Of a DNA stretch of 44,506 nt, positions 30,546-39,404 are shown one piece after another. Under the pieces are notes generated by a model. That model did not search any database, had not been told where the DNA came from, and saw only the letters and a program-made list of their open reading frames with translations. Within the stretch, counting starts at the first letter, position 1. Each line of letters opens with the position of its first letter. Source of the DNA: Candidatus Sulfopaludibacter sp. SbA3. GTDB taxonomy: Bacteria; Acidobacteriota; Vicinamibacteria; Vicinamibacterales; UBA2999. The stretch spans positions 1 to 44,506 of the forward strand of contig CAMCNL010000003.1 of the NCBI GenBank assembly GCA_945876205.1, read 5' to 3'. The position numbers and the translations under genes are program-made.

Positions 30546-32774
30546 ATGCTGATTCGCTCGGTCGCGGTACTCGGTGCAGGAACAATGGGAGCCCAGATCG
30601 CGGCTCACTTCGCCAATGCGGGCGTTCCTGCCTTGCTGCTCGATGTCACGGCGGATGCCGCGAAGCAGGGGCTGCAGCGCGCCAGGGCGCTGAAGCCGGA
30701 TCCGTTCTTTACTCCTGATGCACTGAAGCTGATATCGACGGGAAGCTTCGACGCCGACCTCGCGCGCATCGCGGCGAGCGACTGGATCATCGAGGCGGTG
30801 GTCGAGCGTCTCGATATCAAGCGCGGGCTGCTGGCGAAGGTCGATGCGGTGCGGCGGCCGGGATCGATTGTCAGCTCCAATACGTCCGGCATCCCGATCG
30901 CCGCGCTCGCCGAGGGACGGAGCGACGATTTCCGGAAGCACTGGCTCGGCACGCACTTCTTCAACCCGCCCCGCTACCTCCACCTGCTCGAGATCATCCC
31001 GACTCCCGACACCGACGAAGCGGTCGTCCATGCTGTGGCGCACTTCGCCGACCATCGGCTCGGCAAGGGCGTCGTCATCGCCAAAGACTCCCCCGGCTTC
31101 ATCGGCAACCACATCGCGATGTACGGGATGGTCCAGATTCTCGCCAGGGTCGCGGCGGGCGAGTACACCATCGACGAAGTGGACGCCATTACCGGACCGC
31201 CCCTCGGCCGGCCGAAGAGCGCCACCTTCCGCACCCTCGACATCGCGGGCCTCGACATCGTCGGCCACGTCGTGGACGACCTCCGAAACCGGCTGCCTGA
31301 CTCGGACTCGAAAGACACCTGGACGGTGCCAGCCTTTGTCAGGCGGATGCTCGAACGCGGACTGACGGGAGAAAAGGCGGGGCAAGGCTTCTACAAGCGC
31401 GTGAAGAACGCACAGGGCGAATCCGAAATCCTGACGCTCGATCCGGTAACCCTGGAGTACCGGCCGCAGCAACGGCCGAAGCTTCCGTCACTTGAAGCCT
31501 CGGCTTCGATCGGCGACGCCCGCGAGCGCGTCAGAACGCTGTTCCAGGGCAAGGACAGGGTCGGCCAGTTCCTGCGCGACACCATGGCGCCGGCTCTCGC
31601 CTATACCGCCAAGGTAACGCCCGACATCGCCGAGTCGCCCGACGATGTGGACCGGGTGATGCGATGGGGATTCGGATGGGGCCTCGGTCCGTTCGAGTTG
31701 ATCGATGCGATCGGACTCGAAGGCGTCGCCCGGTCCGGACGCACCGGTGATCTGCCGCCGGCGGCCGCGGATCTGCTGATCCTGAAGTCGGCAAAGGATC
31801 GCGAACGGGTCGTGAAGAAGAACGCCGGCGCAAGCCTGGTCGATCTCGGCGACGGCGTGTTGTGCGTCGAGTTCCACTCGAAGATGAACGCGATCGGCGG
31901 CGACACGATCCAGATGCTGCAGGCGGGCGTTCGGGAAGCCTCGCAGAACTTTGCCGCGCTCGTCGTCGGCAACGAGGCGCCCAACTTCTCCGCCGGCGCC
32001 AACCTGATGCTCGTCCTGCTCGAGGCGCAGGAAGAGAACTGGGACGAAATCGAGCTGATGATTCGCGCGTTCCAGCAGGCGACCATGGCGCTCCGGTACA
32101 GCGATGTGCCCGTAGTCGTTGCCCCCGCCGGACTGACGCTCGGAGGCGGCTGCGAGATGTCGCTCCATGCGGACCGCGTCCAGGCCGCGGCCGAAACCTA
32201 CATGGGCCTCGTTGAAGCCGGCGTGGGGTTGATCCCTGCCGGTGGCGGCACCAAGGAGATGGTGGCGCGCGCCGCGGAAGGCATGCCCGCGGGCACGACC
32301 GACTTCCTGCCGCCGATTCAGCGCGCCTTCGAAACCATCGCCTTTGCGCGCGCATCGACCAGTGCAGCGGACGCTCAACGGCTGGGCTACCTGCGTCCGA
32401 TCGACGGAATCACGATGAATTCCGAACGACTTCTCCATGACGCGAAGGCACGGGCTCTGCAGCGGGTGGAAGAGGGGTACGCGGCGCCGGCTCCACGACT
32501 GGCGATACCGGTGGGCGGAGACACCGTGCTGGCTCCACTGAAGCTCGGGATCCATCTCGCCTGGCGCGCCGGCCGAATCAGCGAGCACGACGTGCTGATC
32601 GCGCGGACGCTGGCGACGATCATGGCCGGAGGGACACTGCCGCACGCATCCACGGTCACCGAGCAGCAGCTCCTCGACCTCGAGCGCGAGGCGTTTCTCA
32701 AGCTGCTCGGCGAACGAAAGACGCAGGAACGGATCCAGCACACGTTGAAGACGGGCAAGCCACTGAGAAACTGA
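30546..32774 (+). CDS. fadN: 3-hydroxyacyl-CoA dehydrogenase/enoyl-CoA hydratase, FadN type
   Basis: Bifunctional beta-oxidation enzyme of 742 residues. The N-terminal NAD domain has GAGTMGAQIAAHFANAG (10-26), SSNTSGIPI and HFFNPPRYLHLLEI with the catalytic His near 137. The C-terminal crotonase part has NFSAGANLMLVL (oxyanion hole), GLTLGGGCEMSLHADRV and GLVEAGVGLIPAGGGTKE. The domain order dehydrogenase then hydratase is that of Bacillus FadN, not E. coli FadB. It begins a run with thiolase and acyl-CoA dehydrogenase genes. Its stop overlaps the ATG of the next gene. Confidence 0.93.
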   Translation: MLIRSVAVLGAGTMGAQIAAHFANAGVPALLLDVTADAAKQGLQRARALKPDPFFTPDALKLISTGSFDADLARIAASDWIIEAVVERLDIKRGLLAKVDAVRRPGSIVSSNTSGIPIAALAEGRSDDFRKHWLGTHFFNPPRYLHLLEIIPTPDTDEAVVHAVAHFADHRLGKGVVIAKDSPGFIGNHIAMYGMVQILARVAAGEYTIDEVDAITGPPLGRPKSATFRTLDIAGLDIVGHVVDDLRNRLPDSDSKDTWTVPAFVRRMLERGLTGEKAGQGFYKRVKNAQGESEILTLDPVTLEYRPQQRPKLPSLEASASIGDARERVRTLFQGKDRVGQFLRDTMAPALAYTAKVTPDIAESPDDVDRVMRWGFGWGLGPFELIDAIGLEGVARSGRTGDLPPAAADLLILKSAKDRERVVKKNAGASLVDLGDGVLCVEFHSKMNAIGGDTIQMLQAGVREASQNFAALVVGNEAPNFSAGANLMLVLLEAQEENWDEIELMIRAFQQATMALRYSDVPVVVAPAGLTLGGGCEMSLHADRVQAAAETYMGLVEAGVGLIPAGGGTKEMVARAAEGMPAGTTDFLPPIQRAFETIAFARASTSAADAQRLGYLRPIDGITMNSERLLHDAKARALQRVEEGYAAPAPRLAIPVGGDTVLAPLKLGIHLAWRAGRISEHDVLIARTLATIMAGGTLPHASTVTEQQLLDLEREAFLKLLGERKTQERIQHTLKTGKPLRN

Positions 32775-33589
32775 TGAAGATCATCGACCGCGGCGGCGGC
32801 ACCGCCATCGTCGTCATCCCCGGCATCCAGGGTCGCTGGGAGTGGATGAAGCCGGCCATCGATACGCTGGCGCAGCGGTGTCACGTGATTACCTTTTCCC
32901 TGGCTGACGAACCCACGTGCGGCGCGGCGTTCGATGCGCAGCGCGGCCTCGAGTCGTATGTCGAGCAGGTGCGGACGGCGCTCGATACGGCCGGTCTGAA
33001 AAGCGCGGCGATCTGTGGCGTGTCGTACGGCGGCTTGATTGCCGCGGCGTTTGCCGCGCGCTTTCCCGAGCGCGTGTCATCGCTGGTGCTCGTATCCGCG
33101 GTGCCGCCGTCGTGGACGCCCGATCGTCGAATCACGTTCTACCTGCGCGCGCCCCGGCTGTTGTCGCCGCTTTTCTGTGTCGCGTCGCTGCGGATGTATC
33201 GCGAGATCGCTGCCGCCAACCCGGGTTTCCTGCGCGGCGTTCGCGCCGCCGCCGTTCACGGCTGGCGCGTCGTCACCCACATGTTTTCGCCTGGCCGAAT
33301 GGCGCGGCGCGTGAGCCTCGTCCCCGACCGCGCCCTGCAGGCCAAGATCGCCGAGGTGAACGTGCCGACGCTGATCGTCACCGGCGACGGCTCGCTTGAC
33401 CGCGTGGTGCCTGTGAGCCGAACTCATGAGTACGTCGCGATGTGGCCACATGCGCGCGTCGCCACCATCGCCAACACGGGACATCTCGGCCTGATCACAC
33501 GGCCGGACGAGTTTGCCCGCATCGTGGTGCTATTTGCCGAGAGCGCGGCGCGCCAGGCAGAGGGCGCCCGCAGGAGACGTATTGGCTGA
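32774..33589 (+). CDS. Alpha/beta hydrolase
   Basis: Serine hydrolase of 271 residues. It has VVIPGIQGRWEWMKPAI near the oxyanion region, the nucleophile elbow GVSYGG (Ser near 84), the Asp/acid region VTGDGSLDRVVPVSRT and the catalytic His in NTGHLGLI. No signal peptide. It is embedded in a fad operon, directly after fadN (TGATG overlap), so an acyl-CoA, acylglycerol or lipid ester substrate is plausible. The next hydrolase gene overlaps its end. Confidence 0.87.
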   Translation: MKIIDRGGGTAIVVIPGIQGRWEWMKPAIDTLAQRCHVITFSLADEPTCGAAFDAQRGLESYVEQVRTALDTAGLKSAAICGVSYGGLIAAAFAARFPERVSSLVLVSAVPPSWTPDRRITFYLRAPRLLSPLFCVASLRMYREIAAANPGFLRGVRAAAVHGWRVVTHMFSPGRMARRVSLVPDRALQAKIAEVNVPTLIVTGDGSLDRVVPVSRTHEYVAMWPHARVATIANTGHLGLITRPDEFARIVVLFAESAARQAEGARRRRIG

Positions 33590-34220
33590 GATCGTTCGTG
33601 AAATTCCCGGGGCGGTAGGGCCGCTGGAGGTGCTCATCGACCGGCCCACCGGCGTCCCTCGCGCCGTCGTCGTCTTTGCCCACCCATTGCCGACCGAGGG
33701 TGGAACGATGCACACCAAGTGCGTCTTTCAGGCGTCCAAAGCATTGAGCCGGATCGGATGCGTCGTGCTGCGATTCAATTTCCGCGGCGTGGGCCGGAGC
33801 GCCGGCAGTTGGGACGACGGACGCGGTGAAATGGACGACTTCCGCGCGGCGGTCAACTACATGGCGACCGAACATGCCGGCCTGGAAATGTGGGCCGGCG
33901 GATTCTCGTTCGGCTCGCATGTCGCGGCGACGGTCGGCGCCGAAGACGAGCGGATCTGCGCGCTGATCGTGATCGGCCCGCCCGTCAACAAGTACGACTT
34001 CACAGCGGTGAAGGCGTCCACGAAGCCCAAGTTCATCATTCACGGCGAAGCCGACGAGCTGATTCCAATTAGAGCGGTACGGGAGTTCTACGCACAGCTT
34101 CCGGAGCCGAAAGAGTTTGTGGAGATCGACAGCGCCAATCACCTCTTCGACGGCCAGGCGACCGAGGTCGGCGACGCGCTAGAGGGTCTCCTCGAGGATT
34201 TTTCATGCAAGATGCTGTAA
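33582..34220 (+). CDS. Alpha/beta hydrolase of the COG2945 type
   Basis: Second hydrolase, 212 residues with the start at TTG 33582. This start is chosen because AGGAG stands five bases upstream (33572-33576) and because the upstream residues are shadow of the preceding gene. It has VVFAHPLPTEGGTMHTKCVF, the elbow GGFSFGS (Ser near 109), IHGEADELIP and the His in SANHLFDG. The pattern HPHP..GG..H.K and NFRGVG.S is that of small bacterial hydrolases of unclear substrate. It overlaps both neighbours by 8 and 16 bases and so is part of the fad operon. Confidence 0.85.
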   Translation: MAEIVREIPGAVGPLEVLIDRPTGVPRAVVVFAHPLPTEGGTMHTKCVFQASKALSRIGCVVLRFNFRGVGRSAGSWDDGRGEMDDFRAAVNYMATEHAGLEMWAGGFSFGSHVAATVGAEDERICALIVIGPPVNKYDFTAVKASTKPKFIIHGEADELIPIRAVREFYAQLPEPKEFVEIDSANHLFDGQATEVGDALEGLLEDFSCKML

Positions 34221-35383
34221 TCGTTTCGGCGACGCGAACCGCGGTCGGCAAGGCGCCGAACGGGGCGATGAAGACCGTCCGTCCAGATGAAATGGCGGCC
34301 GCGGTCATCGCCGAGGTATTGAGGCGCGCGCCCGGGCTCGACCCGTCGGAGATCGACGATGTGATCCTCGGTTGTGCGATGCCCGAGGCGGAGCAAGGGC
34401 TGAACGTGGCGAGGATCGCGAGCCTTCGCGCCGGCGTCCCGGTCAGTGCGTCCGCGGTCACCATCAACCGCTTCTGCTCCTCCGGACTGCAGTCGATCGC
34501 GTTCGCGGCCGAACGGATCATGTGTGGCTTCGCGCAGAGCGTGATTGCCGGCGGCACCGAGTCGATGAGCATGGTGCCGATGGGCGGCAACAAGGTGGCG
34601 CCCAATCCCGCACTGGTGGACGACTACCCGGACGTCTACCTGAGCACGGGACTCGTCGCCGAGAATCGCGCGCGCGAGAGCGCCATCACCCGGGAGGCGC
34701 AGGACGCGTTCGCGCTCCGGAGCCACCAGCGCGCACTCGCCGCTATCGACGCCGGCCGCTTCGCCGACGAGATCACGCCGATGACGTTCCAGGTCGCGGT
34801 CCCCAACGGCGGCGGCACACCGGCGCTGCGGGACGTGACGTTCGCGCAGGATGAGGGACCGCGCCGGGACACATCGGCCGAGGCGCTGGCCAAGCTGAGG
34901 GCGGCGTTTCATGCGCAGGGCACGGTGACCGCGGGCAACTCATCGCAAATGAGCGACGGTGCCGCGGCCGTGGTCGTCACCTCCGGCGCACGCGCGAAGG
35001 AGCTCGGCCTCACGCCGCTGGCTCGCTTCGTGGCATTCGCGACGGCGGGTGTCGAGCCGGAAAGGTTCGGTATCGGTCCGGTCCCGGCGATCCGCAAGGC
35101 ACTCAAGCTGGCGGGATTGACACTCGACGACATCGGCCTGGTCGAACTGAACGAGGCGTTTGCCGTGCAGGTACTCGCCTGCCTCCGCGAGCTTCCAATC
35201 GACCCGGATCGCCTGAACGTCAACGGCGGCGCCATCGCGCTCGGTCATCCGCTTGGCTGCACCGGCGCAAAGCTCACCGCTACGCTTCTTCACGAAATGC
35301 GTCGACGCAACGTCAGGTACGGAATGGTTTCGATGTGCGTCGGCGGCGGCATGGGCGCCGCCGGCATATTCGAACGAATGTAG
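34205..35383 (+). CDS. fadA: Acetyl-CoA C-acyltransferase (thiolase), FadA
   Basis: Cleaves 3-ketoacyl-CoA with CoA, the last step of beta-oxidation, 392 residues. Catalytic Cys91 is in NRFCSSGLQ, His348 in GHPLGCTGAK and Cys378 in CVGGGMGAAG. All thiolase motifs are intact. The start ATG at 34205 overlaps the preceding hydrolase by 16 bases. Followed after six bases by the acyl-CoA dehydrogenase gene. Confidence 0.96.
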   Translation: MQDAVIVSATRTAVGKAPNGAMKTVRPDEMAAAVIAEVLRRAPGLDPSEIDDVILGCAMPEAEQGLNVARIASLRAGVPVSASAVTINRFCSSGLQSIAFAAERIMCGFAQSVIAGGTESMSMVPMGGNKVAPNPALVDDYPDVYLSTGLVAENRARESAITREAQDAFALRSHQRALAAIDAGRFADEITPMTFQVAVPNGGGTPALRDVTFAQDEGPRRDTSAEALAKLRAAFHAQGTVTAGNSSQMSDGAAAVVVTSGARAKELGLTPLARFVAFATAGVEPERFGIGPVPAIRKALKLAGLTLDDIGLVELNEAFAVQVLACLRELPIDPDRLNVNGGAIALGHPLGCTGAKLTATLLHEMRRRNVRYGMVSMCVGGGMGAAGIFERM

Positions 35384-35389
35384 GAATCA

Positions 35390-37162
35390 ATGACCGTCAA
35401 AAGCGAGATTAGAAAAGGCGGATCCTGGCTGCTGGAAGAAACGCCGGCAGCCGACGTCTTCACGCCGGAGAAGAAGTCCGACGAGCATCGCCTGATGGCG
35501 CAGACCACCGATGAATTCATCGGCAACGAAGTGCTGCCCAACCTGGAGAAGCTCGAAGCCAAAGACTGGCAGCTGGCGCGAACGCTGATCCGCCGTTGCG
35601 GCGAGCTTGGCCTGCTCGGCACCACCGTGCCCGAACAGTACGGCGGGCTCGATCTCGACAAGGTCTCCTCGCTGATCGTCGCCGAACACATCGCGCGGTC
35701 GGCGTCGTTTGCGACGACCTACGGCGGCCACACCAACCTCTGCATCCTGCCAATCGTGCTCTTCGGCACCGACGCGCAGAAACAGAAGTATCTTCCGCGC
35801 ATCGTCGCCGGCGAGCTGGTGGGCGCCTACGCGCTCAGCGAATCGGGATCGGGGTCTGACGCGCTGGCCGCCAAGACTCGGGCGATCAAACAACCCGACG
35901 GCTCCTGGCTGCTCACCGGCGAGAAGATGTGGATCACCAACGGCGGCTTTGCCGACGTCATCATCGTCTTTGCCCAGGCCGACGAAGATCAGTTCACGGC
36001 CTTCATCGTCGAGAAAGCGTTTCCCGGCGTGAGCGCCGGGCACGAAGAGCACAAGATGGGCCTGCACGGCTCGTCGACGACGCCGATCATCCTGCAGGAT
36101 GCGAGGGTGCCAGCGGAGAACGTGCTTGGAGAAATCGGCAAGGGCTACAAGGTGGCGCTCAATACCCTGAACTTCGGCCGCTTCAAGCTCGGGGCGATGT
36201 GCATCGGCGGCTCACGGATGGCGATTGGCGACTCGGTGAAATATGCCGCCCAGCGCAAGCAGTTCGGCCATGCGATCGCGACCTTCGGCGCCATCAGGCA
36301 CAAGATTGGCGAGATGACCGCCAGGACCTACGCGGTGGAGAGCCTCACTTACCGAACGGCTGGACTGATAGACCGGGCGCTTGAAGGGACGGCGCACACC
36401 GGCGCTGAAGTCGCGGGCGCCTTCGAGGAGTTCGCGGTGGAGGCGTCGATCGCCAAGGTCGCCGGCACCGAGACGCTCGACTTCGTGCTCGACGAGAACA
36501 TCCAGATACACGGCGGCAACGGCTACGTGAAGGAGTACAAGGCCGAGGGCTATTACCGCGACGCGCGGGTGAACCGCATCTTCGAAGGCACCAACGAGAT
36601 CAACCGCCTGTTGATCCCCGGCATGCTGATCAAGCGCGCCCTCAAGGGCGACCTCCCGCTGATCGCCGCCGCGAAGCGCCTGCAGGACGAGATCCTGTCG
36701 CCTGCGCCCGCCACCCTGGGCTCGAGCGACGCTCCGCTCGACGACGAGCTTCGCGCCTTGTCGGCGTTCAAGAAGGTGGCGCTCATGGTGCTGGGCACCG
36801 CGATGCAGACGTATGGCCAGAAGCTCAATGATGAACAGGAGGTGCTTGGCTACGCCGCCGACATCATCATCGACATCTTCGCCGCCGAAAGCGCGGTCCT
36901 GCGAGCCCGGGGAGCCATCGCGGCGCGACACGCCCTGGCCGACCTGCACGAGACGGCCGCACGGGCGTTCGTCAACGACGCGGCGCAGCGCATCGAGGCT
37001 GCGGCAAAGAGCTCGCTCGCGGCGATGGCCGAGGGCGATACCCTGCGGACCCTGCTCGCCGCGCTCAGGCGGGTGCTGAAGGTCGCCCCGATCAACACGG
37101 TTGCACTGAGACGGCAACTCGCCGACGCAACCGTTTCACGGGCGGGGTATATTTTTACTTAG
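35390..37162 (+). CDS. fadE: Acyl-CoA dehydrogenase, FadE (VLCAD-like)
   Basis: FAD enzyme of the first beta-oxidation step, 590 residues; longer than the usual 380-residue dehydrogenase because of a C-terminal helical extension of VLCAD type. It has GTTVPEQYGG, YALSESGSGSDALA, WITNGGFADVIIVFA, GLHGSSTTPI, QIHGGNGYVKEYKAEGYYRDARVNRIFEGTNEI with the likely catalytic Glu in FEGTNEI. The order fadN...fadA-fadE equals that of Bacillus. Stop codon overlaps the start of the lipoprotein gene. Confidence 0.95.
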   Translation: MTVKSEIRKGGSWLLEETPAADVFTPEKKSDEHRLMAQTTDEFIGNEVLPNLEKLEAKDWQLARTLIRRCGELGLLGTTVPEQYGGLDLDKVSSLIVAEHIARSASFATTYGGHTNLCILPIVLFGTDAQKQKYLPRIVAGELVGAYALSESGSGSDALAAKTRAIKQPDGSWLLTGEKMWITNGGFADVIIVFAQADEDQFTAFIVEKAFPGVSAGHEEHKMGLHGSSTTPIILQDARVPAENVLGEIGKGYKVALNTLNFGRFKLGAMCIGGSRMAIGDSVKYAAQRKQFGHAIATFGAIRHKIGEMTARTYAVESLTYRTAGLIDRALEGTAHTGAEVAGAFEEFAVEASIAKVAGTETLDFVLDENIQIHGGNGYVKEYKAEGYYRDARVNRIFEGTNEINRLLIPGMLIKRALKGDLPLIAAAKRLQDEILSPAPATLGSSDAPLDDELRALSAFKKVALMVLGTAMQTYGQKLNDEQEVLGYAADIIIDIFAAESAVLRARGAIAARHALADLHETAARAFVNDAAQRIEAAAKSSLAAMAEGDTLRTLLAALRRVLKVAPINTVALRRQLADATVSRAGYIFT

Positions 37163-37806
37163 TGGTTCCCCGGTACTCCCAGGCTTTCCTCATCCTTACC
37201 CTCGCGGCGTTGTGCGGGTGTTCCTCAGGACCGTCGGCTCCCGACGAGCGGGTGTATCTGCAGGAGCTCGCCGCCGCGCGTACGGAGAAGGACAAGGTGT
37301 TCAAGGACGCCCCTGACTGCAACGTCACCGAGGGCACGGTCTGCTCTCCGGTGCCGCCGCCCAAGCGCGCCGCGGTCCTGCCGCTGCGCTACTACGCGGC
37401 TGATTCCGCCTACAGCGTGCCGGCGATCCTGAAGCTGGCCGACGATCGGCCGGTCTTCGAGATGCCGACGTCCACCGGCAAGCCGCGGAGGATGCAGCTG
37501 GTGGGCATGCTCGAGTTCAGCCTGCAAGGGCAGCCACAAAGCCTCGGCGCGTTCGTCGAGGAGGGCACCGAGCAAATCCTCCAATTGTTCGTGCCATTCG
37601 CCGACATGACGACAGGCACGGAGACGTATCCGGCCGGCAGGTACCTCGACCTGCATCCGACTGCCACCGGTTACTACACGATCGATTTCAACCGCGCCTA
37701 CAACCCGTTCTGCGCCTACAACGCGTCGTATGAGTGCCCGTTTCCTCCTCCGGCCAATCGCCTGAAGCTGGCGATCCGGGCGGGCGAGAAAGTGCCCGGC
37801 GCATGA
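37162..37806 (+). CDS. DUF1684-like lipoprotein
   Basis: 214 residues with a lipoprotein signal: ILTLAALCGC with lipobox LCGC, then SSGPSAPDERV. The mature part has the DUF1684 pattern, ending with the conserved YNPFCAYNASYECPFPPPANRLKLAIRAGEK (DFN.AYNPxCAY...CPxPP.N.L...I.AGE). This family is often predicted periplasmic or lipoprotein and has no established function. The GTG start at 37162 shares its first base with the fadE stop. It overlaps the HAD gene by four bases. Confidence 0.85.
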   Translation: MVPRYSQAFLILTLAALCGCSSGPSAPDERVYLQELAAARTEKDKVFKDAPDCNVTEGTVCSPVPPPKRAAVLPLRYYAADSAYSVPAILKLADDRPVFEMPTSTGKPRRMQLVGMLEFSLQGQPQSLGAFVEEGTEQILQLFVPFADMTTGTETYPAGRYLDLHPTATGYYTIDFNRAYNPFCAYNASYECPFPPPANRLKLAIRAGEKVPGA

Positions 37807-38507
37807 CGTCCGCCCTGCAGGCGATCGTCTTTGATTTCGACGGCGTGATTGCCGACAGCGAGCCGCTGCATCTCACGGCCTTCCAGCGCGCGCTGGCGGA
37901 AGACGGCGTCACCCTCAGCGCCGACGACTACTACTCGAAGTACCTGGGATACGACGACGTGGGGATGTTCCAGGCGGTGGCGCGCGACCGCGGCATCGCG
38001 ATGACCGACCGGCATGTCACGGCGCTGGTGGCGCGCAAGGGCACGATGCTGCAGGAACTGCTCCAGCGCGGAGCGATCCTCTTTCCAGGCGCGGTGGAGT
38101 TCATTCGCGCGGCGGCCGACGAGGTGCCGATCGCCATTGCGTCCGGCGCCATGCGTCACGAGATCCTCGAGGTCGTCGAGGCTGCCGGCGTGAGCGAGCT
38201 CTTCATGACCATCGTCGCGGCCGGCGACACACCTGAGAGCAAGCCCTCGCCCGCGCCGTACCTCCTGGCATTTGAGCAGCTCCGCCGCAAGACGGGGCGC
38301 GATCTCGATTCGAAGAAATGCGTGGCGATAGAGGATTCGAAGTGGGGACTCGAATCCGCCAGGGGAGCCGGGTTACGCTGTGTCGGGGTCACGAACAGCT
38401 ACGGCGCTGACGAACTGGTGGCCGCCGAGCTGGTCGTGGGCGGCTTGAACGAGCTCACGGTTCCCGCGCTGGATCGTCTATGCGCAAAGACCTCGTCGAG
38501 TCCTTAA
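37803..38507 (+). CDS. HAD-superfamily hydrolase (phosphatase/phosphoglucomutase-like)
   Basis: 234 residues. Motif I is DFDGVIADSEPLH (nucleophile Asp11 and Asp13), motif II IASGA, motif III around ESKPSPAPYLLA (Lys) and motif IV IEDSKWGLESARGAG. The short helical cap (LHLTAFQRALAEDGV...) is of the beta-phosphoglucomutase/phosphatase type. It dephosphorylates or isomerises a phosphosugar or similar compound; not specified. ATG at 37803 overlaps the lipoprotein stop. Its end overlaps the next gene by 28 bases. Confidence 0.93.
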   Translation: MTSALQAIVFDFDGVIADSEPLHLTAFQRALAEDGVTLSADDYYSKYLGYDDVGMFQAVARDRGIAMTDRHVTALVARKGTMLQELLQRGAILFPGAVEFIRAAADEVPIAIASGAMRHEILEVVEAAGVSELFMTIVAAGDTPESKPSPAPYLLAFEQLRRKTGRDLDSKKCVAIEDSKWGLESARGAGLRCVGVTNSYGADELVAAELVVGGLNELTVPALDRLCAKTSSSP

Positions 38508-39355
38508 CCGCCGCGTCCAACGCGCCGGGCACCGGGCTCGCGGCGGCGGCCCTGGTCATCGCGCGCATCGAATATCCCCGGCTTGACGCCGAACGCTACC
38601 TTGCCCGGCTCGATGCCATGGGCGACGCCGCGCACCGCTGCATCGAGCGCCACGTCGACGAAACGGGCGACGCCTCCACCGCCTCCTGCATCAGGGCCTT
38701 CAACCGCTACCTCTTTGACGATCAGCGCTTCGTGGGCAACCGCGAGCGATACGAGGATCCGCGCAACAGCTGCCTCAACGAGGTACTCGAACGCCGGACC
38801 GGCATTCCGATCACGCTGTCGCTGGTCTACATGGAAGTCGGACACCGGGCCGGCCTGCAGATCGATGGGATCAACTTCCCGGGGCATTTCCTGGTGCGGT
38901 GCCCAGACGTCTCGACACGCGGCAGCGGACTGATCATCGATCCGTTCCACGCCGGCGCACAGCTCTCGGAGCACGACTGCCGCCTGCTGCTGCAAAAGCA
39001 CGTTGGCTCGGAGGTCGCGTTCAACAAGTCGCTGCTGGCGCCCGCCACGCGGCCGCAGATCGTAGTGCGGATGCTGCTCAACCTGAAGCGCATCTACGTG
39101 CACATGCGCTCGTTTCCCCAGGCACGCGACGTGACCGAGCTGCTCCTCGCGCTGACGCCCTCGGCGCTCAGCGAGCTGCGCGACCGCGGGCTGCTCGCCT
39201 ACCACCTGAACGACGTCACCGCCGCGCTCCGCGACCTGCAGACCTACCTGAAGCTCGCCAGCATGAGCGACCTGGACAAGGAAGCGCGGGAAGAACACCA
39301 GCAGATCTGGGAACACGTAAAGACCCTGCGCCGCCGCGTCGCGGCGCTTAACTAG
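38480..39355 (+). CDS. SirB1 family (transglutaminase-like/TPR) protein
   Basis: 291 residues. It begins with helical repeats (AAALVIARIEYPRLDAERYLARLD) followed by SLNEV-type sequence (NSCLNEVLERRTGIPITLSLVYMEVGHRAGLQIDGINFPGHFLV), which is the SirB1 transglutaminase-like core with catalytic-site-like His in GINFPGHFLV, and ends in TPR-like helices (KRIYVHMRSFPQARDVTELLLAL). Its role is not established. It overlaps the HAD gene and ends the plus-strand operon before the defence island. Confidence 0.87.
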   Translation: MRKDLVESLTAASNAPGTGLAAAALVIARIEYPRLDAERYLARLDAMGDAAHRCIERHVDETGDASTASCIRAFNRYLFDDQRFVGNRERYEDPRNSCLNEVLERRTGIPITLSLVYMEVGHRAGLQIDGINFPGHFLVRCPDVSTRGSGLIIDPFHAGAQLSEHDCRLLLQKHVGSEVAFNKSLLAPATRPQIVVRMLLNLKRIYVHMRSFPQARDVTELLLALTPSALSELRDRGLLAYHLNDVTAALRDLQTYLKLASMSDLDKEAREEHQQIWEHVKTLRRRVAALN

Positions 39356-39370
39356 CGGCAACTTTCACTG

Positions 39371-39402
39371 CCACGGGCCACGGAGACACAGAGACACGGA
39401 GG
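39371..39402. repeat. Dispersed CACGGAGACACAGAG repeat
   Basis: In the 49-base gap between two convergent genes stands CCACGG, then CCACGG again and GAGACACAGAGACACGGAGG, an internally repetitive element (CACGGAGACAC and AGAGACACGGAG). I recognise it as a kind of repeat common in Acidobacteria and Planctomycetes genomes. It lies exactly at the boundary between the conserved operon and the defence island. Confidence 0.55.
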
Positions 39403-39404
39403 CT

